Notes under the pieces: generated by a model
The model's input: only the letters and a program-made list of their open reading frames with translations
Database searches by the model: none
Told to the model about the DNA's origin: nothing
Shown: piece after piece, positions 22,254 to 34,256 of the stretch
How positions within the stretch are numbered: position 1 is the stretch's first letter
Layout: the number at the start of each line of letters is the position of its first letter
Origin: Sanghuangporus weigelae
Lineage: Eukaryota; Basidiomycota; Agaricomycetes; Hymenochaetales; Hymenochaetaceae
Direction of reading: 5' to 3'
NCBI GenBank assembly: GCA_033182465.1
Contig: CP137319.1
Span: forward strand, 992,001-1,056,000
DNA length: 64,000 bases
Translations under genes and position numbers: made by a program

Positions 22254-25200
22254 ATGGGTCCGTCGGCGGCAGTGGCCGTTGCTCGAGTTGCTTTCATCTG
22301 CTCTGACGTCGTCGTCGACCGTCAGTCGAAAGCTGGCCCATCTCTCTTCTCAGACGAATACAAGATCCTCTCGAGAAAGTCCGTACAGCGACCGCAACTC
22401 GTCTCCGTCCCCGATGCTGCAGATTCGGCATCCTATGTTCAGCGTTACATTGACTCTGGCTTGGTCTCATTAACGTCCGCTTCAAGTCCGCGTCTGGTTT
22501 CCCAGCTCCTGCCGTACCTATCTGAACTAGCACACTCTCCGTTTGTGCTGCACATTGCAGTCGGCGGTGACCTTTCCGACGCGCTCCTCCTCCGATCAGC
22601 GGTACCGTATTTCATACACTCCTCCACTCTTCATCAAGCGTACGACAATGCTTTGGTAGCGTCGAAGATCGCGAGGATAGAAAAGAGACTTGTTCTCCAT
22701 GCATTCCAAGTAGACGTCGAAGACGTGGATCTGCGAGAATTGACGGAGGAACAAGTCCGTGCTTATCTAGCTGATAACCGACGTCCAGCGCCACTCAGCG
22801 GAAATGGTAAACGTGGTTTGGAAAATGGTCATGGCAATGGTCATGCGGACGGCCAGACCAATGGTGCTGCGAAAGGCGTCATGAATGGACATGCGAACGG
22901 TTCTGTTAACGGACACACAAATGGTTCAAGTCTATCCATTAGTGGGTATGCCTCGCCCACCTCCCCAGCGCCCGTGGAACAATATACAGATGACCAGACG
23001 CTTCGTTCTTTATACGAAGCCTACGAGATTGCCTCTGTCTCTATCGTTCCTTTGGTTGGACGGCCAGTCCGATCTCTTATTGCGCGTGCTGTGTCCGATG
23101 CTCATACGGTGGTTTTCATTTTGGGCCGACCGCCAGCTCTCGACGTAGATGGCGTCTCGTGGGTGGAGGTGTCGCTATTAGCTCCTCTCCTTCACTCAAA
23201 GATACTGCGGAATATTCCTCGCTCTGCGAAGAGGGTTATCGTATTGGAACAGCTATATAGTTGGAACGTTAAATGGACGCCTCTTTACCTCGAGGTGATG
23301 ACTGCGATCCAGCGTCTCGATGAGTCAAATCGACCAGAAGTGCAGTCTGGATTCCTTGGTGACGACTCGCATATCACGCATCAGGATGTTCTCAAACTCC
23401 TACAGCAACCTATTTCGGAGCGGGTGAGGCTCGGAAAGCCTATACAGCGCTCGGAGCCTGCTACAGTTTCGGGACCTACTGTGCCACAGGTTCCCAAACA
23501 TGAGGCATCTTACACAAAGATCCTTGAGCACCTTTTTGAACAGAGGTTGGAAATTGCGAATTCACCTACGCATGTAATCACTCATGGTTCACTCGCAACG
23601 ACTCCAGAATTTGCACTGGGACGAGTTCGTAAGCAACTCGAAGAAAGAGAGCAGCTAATTAGTGCTGTTGAGGCTCTTCTTGCATCATCCACGGTTCCGG
23701 CTGACTTGCATGAGCTTCTTAGTAAATGGCTGCTCGCGAGAAATGATCACGCGAAGAGCGGGCTTCTTGGCGAACAAGTCGTCTCTCAATTGGACAGGAT
23801 TTCGATAGAGCACGAGTCTGTTCAGACTATCCTGGCTCTGCGTTCACACTTTGCTTCAAAATCGCGTTGGATTATTGGTTCGGATGCATGGTCCTACGAT
23901 CTCGGCGCATCTGGTCTGCACCACCTTATTGCATCTGGATTGAACGTGAACACTTTGATCATCGATACCGTACCGTATTCGTATCGCAATTCAAGTGATC
24001 CATTGAGACGCAAAAGAGATGTTGGTCTGTACGCGATGCACCACTCCGATGTTTATGTGGCCAGTGTTGCAGTGTACTCGTCATATACACAGGTGTTGCA
24101 GGCTCTCGTAGAAGCGGATCAATTCCCAGGACCTTCAGTCGTATTAGCGTATCTGCCGTATCAGAATGAGCAAGCATCCGCACTCGAGGTGCTGAAAGAG
24201 ACGAAGCTAGCTGTTGACACTGGGTATTGGCCGCTTTACCGTTGGGATCCTTCGAAGGAGCATGAAGGGGAGGAACCTTTTGCCCTTGATTCAGATGCAA
24301 TCAAGACGGAGCTACGCGAGTTCCTTGATCGTCAAAACCATCTTAGCCAGCTCTCGCGCGCAAAGCCAGCGCTTGCCGCAGAGCTTGTGAGCAGCCTTGG
24401 CGAGAATGTCAAGGCAGCCCGTCAGAAGCGAGCAAAGCAGGCCTATGAGAACCTGCTGAACAATATCTCGGGTGCCCCGCTGCTCATCCTATATGCTTCT
24501 GATGGCGGCAATGCAGAGAAGAAGGCCAAGCGACTTGCAAATCGTGGGAAGGCCCGGGGACTTGCGACTACGGTTGCGACAATGGACTCTACCACGCTTG
24601 AAGATCTCGCGAAGGAGGAGTACGTCGCGTTCGTGACATCGACTGCAGGTCAGGGTGAACCCCCTCAGAATGGACGCACTTTCTTCAAGAGCGTCAATGC
24701 GGCCGTTGCGAGGGGCGACACACCTCTTCAAAATGTCAAGTATTCGGTCTTCGGCATGGGTGATTCGCACTACTGGCCCCGTCCAGAAGACGTGCATTAC
24801 TATAGTAGACCCGGGAAAGATCTTGATGCTCGTCTTGATGCTCTGGGCGCAACACGATTTGCAGACCTTGGTCTAGGTGATGACCAGGATGCCGATGGTC
24901 CTGAGACTGGTTACAAACTGTGGGAACCTCTCATCTGGAAAGCTCTCGGTGTTGACAACATCGAAGTGACAGAAGCGGAGCCAGATCCAATCACAAATGA
25001 ACACATGAAAGCGGCATCCAATTACTTACGTGGTACAATCGTGGAAGGACTTGAGGACACGACAACAGGTGCAATTGCACCGAGCGATGCTCAATTGACG
25101 AAATTTCATGGTATTTATCAGCAGGACGACCGCGACATCCGCGATGAGCGACAAGCGCAAGATGTTGAGCCAGCGTACGCTTTTATGATCCGTGTGCGGC

Positions 25201-26984
25201 TACCAGGAGGAGTTTGTGCACCTGAACAGTGGCTAAGTATGGATCAAATTGCAGACGAGCATGGAAACGGAACTTTCAAGATCACGACACGGCAGACCTT
25301 TCAGTTTCATGGTGTAATCAAGATGCGCCTCAAGAAGACTATTCGAGAAATCAATCGAGCGATGTTAGATACCTTAGCTGCTTGCGGCGATGTGAACAGG
25401 TGCGATGCTTGTCAGGTTCATGTCATCTGTAATTTTTGATAGTTATCTTCAGGAACGTCATTGTCTCTGCGACTCCTACAAAATCTCGACTACATGCTGA
25501 GGCTCACGAGTTCGCGAAGGATTTGAGCGAGAGACTGCTTCCTCGTACTACAGCTTATCACGAGATCTGGCTAGACAAGAAATTCGTTGCTGGAAATGCG
25601 GTGCGTGACTTTGAGCCATTGTACGGCGAGGATTATCTTCCCCGAAAGGTATGCTTCATCCTCTCGGTTAAGTATACCTTATCAATTCTAGCATAGTTCA
25701 AAATTGCTGTTGCGGTGCCTCCTACAAATGATGTGGACGTCTTTGCTAACGACCTCGGTTTCATCGCGATTGTCGGAAAAGATGGAAGGCTTGAAGGATT
25801 CAACGTGACTGCAGGAGGAGGTATGGGTGTCACTCATGCAAACAAAAATACATATCCTCGTCTGGGTAGCATTCTTGGTTTCTGCATGCCGGATCAGGGA
25901 CATGAAGTAGCGGAAAAGATCGTGATTGTACAGCGAGATAATGGCAATCGAGCAGAGTAAGTCGCAGTGTTCACGCCAGGAATGACTTGGTTAATCATGC
26001 TTGACGTCTTTAGCCGTAAGAATGCTCGATTAAAATATACAATTGATCGTATGGGATTGGATGTCTTCAAGGCCAAGGTCGAGAAGCTTCTAGGATGGTC
26101 GCTTGCACCTGCTCGGCCTTATGCATTCGATCGCAACATAGATGACTTCGGGTGGTCAACGGGCGAAAACGGGAAACACAACTACATGATGTTCATTGAA
26201 AATGGTCGAGTACAGAACGCGCCTGGGAGAGATTTCAAGAAAGGACTACGAGAGATCGCCAAAGTGCACAAGGGCACATTCCGCCTGACTACAAACCAGC
26301 ATCTGATGCTCGCGGATATTCCAACAGAGGAAGTACCACGAATAAAGGCGTTGCTTGCTGAATATAAACTTGATAACCTCGATTTCTCTGGTTTAAGACT
26401 ATCCTCATCTGCTTGCGTTGCGTTCCCAACATGCGGTCTCGCGATGGCGGAATCAGAAAGGGTAAGGAGGATTCGAATACTTTCTAGAGGGATTCCGGAC
26501 TGACCTGCGCATCAATAGTACCTTCCTGTGCTTATCGGCAAGGTCGAAGCGATCTGTGAAGAATACGGTCTTCGGAACGACTCGATTGTCATGCGGATGA
26601 CAGGCTGTCCGAATGGTTGTGCGCGACCATATGTGGCAGAAGTGGCTTTCGTTGGTAAAGCTCCAGGTAGCTATCTGATGTTACTTGGTGGTGGATACCA
26701 TGGACAACGACTGAACAAAATTTATCGGGGTGAGCTCTGCGTGCACATCCATTCATTCATTCTTATGAAACTGAGGTTTTGTTCCAGAATCGGTGACGGA
26801 ACCCGAAATTTTAGCAATTCTCCGACCAATGATAAAGCACTACGCCCTTCAGAGACTGGACGGCGAGCATTTTGGAGATTTTGTGATTCGTGCGGGATAC
26901 ATTTCTGCAACCACTTCTGGAAAGGAATGGTACGATGGTATGGGCGGACTTGGCGCACACCGCGGCGTGAGTACAGCTTCGTAG
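22254..26984 (+). CDS. MET5: Sulfite reductase [NADPH] beta subunit (Met5-type), copy A
   Basis: Hemoprotein subunit that reduces sulfite to sulfide for cysteine and methionine synthesis. Six exons: 22254-25399, 25453-25648, 25697-25956, 26014-26461, 26519-26729 and 26788-26984, total 1485 residues, normal for fungi. Domains: an N-terminal region related to pyruvate-ferredoxin-oxidoreductase-like folds (about 1-700), a flavodoxin-like domain ([20 protein letters not shown] and [18 protein letters not shown], about 742-900), then two siroheme reductase half-domains with [16 protein letters not shown] and [20 protein letters not shown]. The Fe4S4-siroheme cysteines are CVAFPTC (about 1335) and CPNGC (about 1378). 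A NGH/NG-rich repeat at about 190-225 is a probable flexible linker. A second full-length copy lies inverted at 29518-34256. Confidence 0.96.
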
Positions 26985-27445
26985 GAACCGTAGCACAAGT
27001 GATCGTATCTAGAAATCTCGTCGAAAATTTAATTTGCAGTTATTAATGTTACACAAATTGGATTACATTTCTTCAAATCATTCAAGTTCATGTCACGTGA
27101 CTGAACTAATATAGTGTAGATTTAGTGATAAGACAGTGCCGCACTTATCCTCACAACTTCTATCCCTGTAAACTCGCGACCGTTCACAGAACTTTCAGTG
27201 TTTTCCTTGGCTTTCTTTGGAGAGGACTGCGTCTATCCATCCGAATGTTATTAGCACTCGATTACGTCTCAGAACAGTCGATGTTGTCTATGTATTTCTT
27301 AGCGTCTCGGAAGGCCTAGGGCATTGCCCGCTATCTGTTCTGTTCATAATTAAACGAACGAGAAGCATGGCGAAAGGACTAGACCTCAACCTGATTCAAT
27401 CGAGGTAGAGGCTTATGTAAACCGAGGAAATGGGCCCTCTTAGAG
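26985..27445. other. Intergenic between reductase copy A and central protease copy
   Basis: The first ~75 bp match the 3' flank of reductase copy B. The rest (about 27070-27445) has no counterpart elsewhere in the window and no convincing gene. It marks the left edge of the central segment of the palindrome. Confidence 0.55.
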
Positions 27446-29430
27446 ACCTGATCTGGATGTCGCGGATGTGAGTACTATTTTTAGCACAACATTTGTTCTC
27501 TATTTTGCGCCTTTATTGTCAAGGTTATTTTCCAACGTTCGAGGCCCTTACCGGCTCGCCTTTCAATTATCATCTACACCGTTCGAGCCAGAATCTGTGT
27601 CTTTCTTGCATTTTGGCCATCTAGTTCTGCTTTGCAAGTCTTATATGCAACAATAGAGTGAAGCGCGGCCATGAAGTCGACCAAGAAAGCTTAAAAAGAC
27701 GAGCACCTGCATTGTACATTATACACCAATCTATCTACTCATCCATCATCTAACCCACTCTACTCACCACCCTACTAAACACTTCACTCACAACGATGTT
27801 CCCCGCATCGTCACTACTCACCACTGTGCTTCTTGCACTTACCGTCGCTGGATCTCCTCTGACCATACGCGACGATGGACCGAGCGGAACTCTTCCATTC
27901 TCGCTGAACCTGAATCTCAATGGCACGACACTGCCTGAGCTCGACCGAGCCCGCGCTGCGCTTTTCCTTGCTCGCGGGATGGAAATGGACTCGGTCGACC
28001 CGCAGGACGCCAATGCGACGCTCCCGGTCGATGTCAACAAGCGGGCATCCAATGTCGCGGTGACGAACACCGCCGTGACGTATACTGCGTCGGTGAACAT
28101 TGGTAGTCCTGGGACGAGCTATACGCTCTTGATTGACACTGGATCTTCGAACACATGGGTTGGTTTTTGAACTCTCGCGATGCAAGTGTGTACTGACTGG
28201 CAAGATCAGGTGGGCGCTCAAAAGGCGTACTCGAAGACAGGGTCTAGTAAGAGCACAGGACAGCAGTTCCATGTGAGCTATGGCTCCGGGAAGGTGTCTG
28301 GCGACGAGTGTAAGTCGCTGTCTTTACTTGCTACTCCGAGACAATGTACTCAGAGGTCTTTTTTGTTCCCATTCCAGACACCGACACGGTGACTCTCTCC
28401 TCGTCGCTCGTCATCGATGGTCAGTCGATTGGAGTTGCCACGACATCAAGTGGCCTCCAGAATGTTGACGGGATACTTGGTCTTGGACCTGTCGACCTGA
28501 CCATGGGCACCGTCACGGGCACATCCAAAGTGCCCACTGTCGTCGACAACCTGTACTCTCAAAAGAAAATTAACACGGAAGTCGTCGGCATTTCGTACAA
28601 CCCGTTCACCTCATCCTCTCAGACGAACGGTGAACTCACGTTCGGCGGTGTTGACTCGTCGAAGTACGCGGGATCGATCACCTACGCTCCGATCACAAAG
28701 CAGACACCGGCGAAGCACTACTGGGGACTTGAGCAGAGTATCACTTACGGCTCGTCTGGGTCGAATGTTTTATCATCGACGGCCGGAATCCTTGACACGG
28801 GAACGACGTTGGTCCTTCTTGCGACGGATGCATTCAATCGGTACAAATCGTTGACTGGAGCGACGTCCGATGGGACGACAGGACTGCTGATGCTCACGAG
28901 CGCACAGTTCCAGAACTTGCAGAGCCTGTACTTCCAAATCGGAGGCACGAAGTTCGAGTTGACTGCGAATGCGCAAATCTGGCCTCGGTCGCTGAATTCA
29001 TATATCGGTGGCTCTGGCGATAAAGTATACTTGATTGTTAGCGATGTATGTTTTCGTGATATCTCCTGCAGATATGCGAGCTGACTCGGTTCCTGTAGCT
29101 TGGATCGAATAGTGGATCAGGACTCGACTTCATCAGCGGGTACACGTTCCTCGAGCGGTTCTATTCTGTGTATGACACGACGAACAATCGTGTTGGTCTT
29201 GCGAACACTGGGAACACGAAGGCGACGACGAACTGATTAGAACCCAGACCCAAAAGCCCCTCGAGTCCCTGTATACCACTGCTTTGCGATATACCATTAG
29301 AGCATACTTGTTTTTTTCCCCCTTTCCTTTGATTACAAAATAATATACAAAGAATTTAAAGCCTGATCGAACGAGTAAACATGTTCAAAGGCTCTCGGAT
29401 TTGTCATTCGGGTAAGAGGTCGATCAGGCT
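27446..29430 (+). repeat. Central extra copy of the protease segment
   Basis: A protease gene with ~350 bp of shared upstream sequence and the downstream flank also seen beside copy 1. It starts at the conserved GAGACCTGATCTGGATGTCG and runs through a T-rich 3' end into sequence homologous to 18868-18990. It sits between the two reductase copies, so it is extra to the simple palindrome. Confidence 0.82.
27796..29236 (+). CDS. Secreted pepsin-like aspartic protease, copy 2
   Basis: A full 422-residue family A1 protease, from exons 27796-28158, 28210-28309, 28378-29045 and 29099-29236. The features of the family are all present: signal peptide, dibasic NKR site at 81-83, catalytic DTGSS and DTGTT motifs. 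Compared with copy 1, I count about seven residue changes, for example Ala-4, Met-62 in place of Lys, Val for Phe near residue 78, and Lys for Asn in GDKVY. No disabling change is visible. It stands between the 3' ends of the two reductase genes and reads toward copy B. Confidence 0.93.
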
Positions 29431-29517
29431 CTGAAGAAATGTAACGCGTAACATTATATAAAAACTGCAAATTTTCGACGATGTTTTTCTGGATACGATT
29501 CACTTGTGCTACGTTAC
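29237..29517. other. Junction between protease copy 2 and reductase copy B
   Basis: Contains the T-rich 3' end shared with copy 1, then a segment (about 29340-29430) homologous in inverted orientation to 18868-18960, then the 3' flank of reductase copy B. It is the key junction for reading the order of duplications. No gene. Confidence 0.7.
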
Positions 29518-32500
29518 CTACGAAGCTGTACTCACGTCGCGGTGTACGCCAAGTCCGCCCATACCATCGTACCATTCCTTTCCAGAAGCGACCGCAGAAA
29601 TGTACCCCGCACGAATCACAAAATCTCCAAAATGCTCGCCGTCCAGTCTCTGAAGGGCGTAGTGCTTTATCATTGGTCGGAGAATCGATAAGATTTCGGG
29701 TTCCGTCACCGATTCTGGAACAGAAACTCAGTTTCATAATAATCAATGAATGAATGTGCAAGCAGAGCTCACCCCGATAAATTTTGTTCAGTCGTTGTCC
29801 ATGGTATCCACCACCAAGTAACATCAGATAGCTACCTGGAGCTTTACCAACGAAAGCCACTTCTGCCACATATGGTCGCGCACAACCATTCGGACAGCCT
29901 GTCATCCGCATGACAATCGAGTCGTTCCGAAGACCGTATTCTTCACAGATCGCTTCGACCTTGCCGATAAGCACAGGAAGGTACTATTGATGCGCAGGTC
30001 AGTCCGGAATCCCTCTAGAAAGTATTCGAATCCTCCTTACCCTTTCTGATTCCGCCATCGCGAGACCGCATGTTGGGAACGCAACGCAAGCAGATGAGGA
30101 TAGTCTTAAACCAGAGAAATCGAGGTTATCAAGCTTATATTCAGCAAGCAACGCCTTTATTCGTGGTACTTCCTCTGTTGGAATATCCGCGAGCATCAGA
30201 TGCTGGTTTGTAGTCAGGCGGAATGTGCCCTTGTGCACTTTGGCGATCTCTCGTAGTCCTTTCTTGAAATCTCTCCCAGGCTCGTTCTGTACTCGACCAT
30301 TTTCAATGAACATCATATAGTTGTGTTTCCCGTTTTCGCCCGTTGACCACCCGAAGTCATCTATGTTGCGATCGAATGCATAAGGCCGAGCAGGTGCAAG
30401 CGACCATCCTAGAAGCTTCTCGACCTTGGCCTTGAAGACATCCAATCCCATACGATCAATTGTATATTTTAATCGAGCATTCTTACGGCTAAAGGCGTCG
30501 AGCATTAGCAAAGTCATTCCCGGTGTGAACACTGCGTGAACACTGCGACGTACTCTGCTCGATTGCCATTATCCCGCTGTACAATCACGATCTTTTCCGC
30601 TACTTCATGTCCCTGATCCGGCGTGCAGAAACCAAGAATACTACCCAGACGAGGATATGTCATTTTGTTTGCATGAGTGACACCCATGCCTCCTCCTGCA
30701 GTCACGTTGAATCCTTCAAGTCTTCCATCTTTTCCGACAATCGCGATGAAACCGAGGTCGTTAGCAAAGACGTCCACATCATTTGTAGGAGGTACCGCAA
30801 CAGCAATTTTGAACTATGCTAGAATTGATAAGGTATACCTAACCGAGAGGATGAAGCATACCTTTCGGGGAAGATAGTATTCGCCGTACAATGGCTCAAA
30901 GTCACGCACCGCATCACCAGCGACGAGTTTCTTGTCTAGCCAGATCTCATGGTAAGCTGTAGTACGAGGAAGGAGCCTGTCGCTCAATCCCTTCGCGAAC
31001 TCGTAAACCTCAGCGTGGAGTCGAGATTTTGTAGGGATCGCAGAGACGATGACGTTCCTGTTAATAATTATTTAAGAATACAGATAACATGAACCTGACA
31101 AACATCGCACATGCTGACATCGCCGCAGGCAGCTACGGTATCTAATAGTGCTCGATTGATTTCTCGAATAGTCTTCTTGAGGCGCATCTTGAGTACACCA
31201 TGGAACTGGAAGGTCTGCCGTGTCGTGATCTTGAAAGTTCCGTTTCCATGCTCGTCCGCAATCTGATCCATACTTAGCCACTGTTCAGGAGTGGAAACCC
31301 CTCCAGGCAGGCGCACACGAATCATAAAAGCGTACGCTGGCTCGACGCCCTGCGCTTGTCGCTCATCGCGGATGTCGCGGTCGTCCTGCTGGTAGACACC
31401 ATGGATTTTCGTCAACTGAGTGTCGCTTGGCGCAATTGCACCTGTCGTCGTGTCCTCCAGGCCTTCCGCGATTGTACCACGTAAGTAATTGGATGCCGCT
31501 TTCATGTGTTCATTTGTGATTGGATCTGGCTCCGCTTCTGTCACTTCGATGTTGTCAACACCGAGAGCTTTCCAGATGAGAGGTTCCCACAGTTTGTAAC
31601 CAGTCTCAGGACCATCGGCATCCTGGTCATCACCTAGACCAAGGTCTGCAAATCGTGTTGCGCCCAGAGCATCAAGACGAGTATCAAGATCTTTCCCGGG
31701 TCTATTGTGGTAGTGCGCGTCTTCTGTACGGGGCCAGTAGTGCGAATCACCCATGCCGAAGACCGAATACTTGACATTTTGAAGAGGTGTGTCGCCCCTC
31801 GCAACGGCCGAATTGACGCTCTTGAAGAAAGTGCGTCCATTCTGAGGGGGTTCACCCTGACCTGCAGTCGATGTCACGAACGCGACATACTCCTCCTTCG
31901 CGAGATCTTCAAGTGTGGTAGAGTCCATTGTCGCAACCGTAGTCGCAAGTCCCCGGGCCTTCCCACGATTTGCAAGTCGCTTGGCCTTCTTCTCTGCATT
32001 GCCGCCATCAGAAGCATATAGGATGAGCAGCGGGGCACCCGAGATATTGTTCAGCAGGTTCTCATAGGCCTGCTTTGCTCGCTTCTGACGGGCTGCCTTG
32101 ACATTCTCACCAAGGCTGCTCACAAGCTCCGCGGCAAGCGCTGGCTTTGCGCGCGAGAGCTGGCTAAGATGGTTTTGACGATCAAGGAACTCGCGTAGCT
32201 CCGTCTTGATTGCATCTGAATCAAGGGCAAAAGGTTCCTTCCCTTCATGCTCCTTCGAAGGATCCCAACGGTAAAGCGGCCAATACCCAGTGTCAACAGC
32301 TAGCTTCGTCTCTTTCAGCACCTCGAGTGCGGATGCTTGCTCATTCTGGTACGGCAGATACGCTAATATGACTGAAGGTCCTGGAAATTGATCCGCTTCT
32401 ACGAGAGCCTGTAACGCCTGTGTATATGACGAGTACACTGCAACACTGGCCACATAAACATCCGAATGATGCATCGTATACAGGCCAACATCCCTTTTGC

Positions 32501-34256
32501 GTCTAAGTGGATCACTTGAATTGCGATACGAATACGGTACGGTATCGATGATCAAAGTGTTCACGTTCAATCCAGATGCAATAAGGTGGTGCAGACCAGA
32601 TGCGCCGAGATCGTAGGACCATGCATCCGAACCAATAATCCAACGTGATTTTGAAACAAAGTGTGAACGCAGAGCCAGGATAGTCTGAACAGACTCGTGC
32701 TCTATCGAAATCCTGTCCAACTGAGAGACGACTTGTTCGCCAAGAGGTCCGCTCTTCGCGTGATCATTTCTCGCGAGCAGCCACTTACTAAGAAGCTCAT
32801 GCAAGTCAGCCGGAATAGTGGATGATGCAAGAAGAGCCTCAACAGCACTAATTAGCTGCTCTCTTTCTTCGAGTTGCTTACGAACTCGTCCCAGTGCAAA
32901 CTCTGGAGTCGTTGCGAGTGTACCATGAGTGGTTACATGCGTAGGTGAATTCGCAATTTCCAACCTCTGTTCAAAAAGGTGCTCAAGGATCTTTGTGTAA
33001 GATGCCTCGTGTTTGGGAACCTGTGGCACTGTAGGTCCCGAAACTGTAGCAGGCTCCGAGCGCTGTATAGGCTTTCCGAGCCTCACCCGCTCCGAAATAG
33101 GTTGCTGTAGGAGTTTGAGAACATCCTGATGCGTGATATGAGAGTCGTCACCAAGGAATCCAGACTGCACTTCTGGTCGATTTGACTCATCGAGACGCTG
33201 GATCGCAGTCATCACCTCGAGGTAAAGAGGCGTCCATTTAACGTTCCAGCTACTTAGCTGTTCCAATACGATAACCCTCTTCGCAGAGCGAGGAATATTC
33301 CGCAGTATCTTTGAGTGAAGGAGAGGAGCTAATAGCGACACCTCCACCCACGAGACGCCATCTACGTCGAGAGCTGGTGGTCGGCCCAAAATAAAAACCA
33401 CCGTATGAGCATCGGATACGGCACGCGTAATAAGAGATCGGACTGGCCGTCCAACCAAAGGAACGATAGAGACAGAGGCAATCTCGTAGGCTTCGTATAA
33501 AGAACGAAGCGTCTGGTCATCTGTATATTGTTCCACGGGCGCTGGGGAGGTGGGCGAGGCATACCCACTAATGGATAGACTTGAACCATTTGTGTGTCCG
33601 TTAACAGAACCGTTCGCATGTCCATTCGTGACACCTTTCGCAGCACCATTGGTCTGGCCGTCCGCATGACCATTGCCATGACCATTTTCCAAACCAAGTT
33701 TACCATTTTCGTTGAGTGGCGCTGGACGTCGGTTATCAGCTAGATAAGCACGGACTTGTTCCTCCGTCAATTCTCGCAGATCCACGTCTTCGACGTCTAC
33801 TTGGAATGCATGGAGAACAAGTCTCTTTTCTATCCTCGCGATCTTCGACGCTACCAAAGCATTGTCGTACGCTTGATGAAGAGTGGAGGAGTGTATGAAA
33901 TACGGTACCGCTGATCGGAGGAGGAGCGCGTCGGAAAGGTCACCGCCGACTGCAATGTGCAGCACAAACGGAGAGTGTGCTAGTTCAGATAGGTACGGCA
34001 GGAGCTGGGAAACCAGACGCGGACTTGAAGCGGACGTTAATGAGACCAAGCCAGAGTCAATGTAACGCTGAACATAGGATGCCGAATCTGCAGCATCGGG
34101 GACGGAGACGAGTTGCGGTCGCTGTACGGACTTTCTCGAGAGGATCTTGCATTCGTCCGAGAAGAGAGATGGACCAGGTGTTGACTGACGGTCGACGACG
34201 ACGTCAGAGCAGATGAAAGCAACTTGAGCAACGGCCGTTGCCGCCGACGGACCCAT
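29518..34256 (-). CDS. MET5: Sulfite reductase [NADPH] beta subunit (Met5-type), copy B
   Basis: A second full-length gene of 1485 residues with the same six exons as copy A, each of identical length: 34256-31111, 31057-30862, 30813-30554, 30488-30041, 29983-29773 and 29714-29518. All splice sites read GT...AG, and the Fe4S4-siroheme cysteines (CVAFPTC and CPNGC) are intact. Over the first ~1049 residues I count about 40 differences from copy A by eye (roughly 96% identity). They are mostly conservative and spread out, with a small cluster in the flavodoxin region. Intron 3 holds a short internal tandem duplication (GCAGTGTTCAC) that removes its in-frame stop, but the splice sites remain. Both copies therefore look functional. 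Confidence 0.95.

Larger units (their letters stand above)
18868..27060 (+). repeat. Left arm of large inverted duplication (protease-reductase unit)
   Basis: This arm carries the protease on the minus strand (19059-20500) and the sulfite reductase on the plus strand (22254-26984), transcribed away from each other. The same pair appears in opposite orientation at about 29440-37470. Coding parts of the two arms are nearly identical, with identical exon phases. The intergenic parts align only in blocks. The short flank at about 18868-18990 also reappears, inverted, at about 29330-29430 next to the central protease copy. Confidence 0.88.

Noticed and set aside
33362-33706. Extra genes predicted inside the reductase copies on either strand
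   Set aside because: They occur at matching places in both copies as frame shadows of the NG-rich coding sequence.
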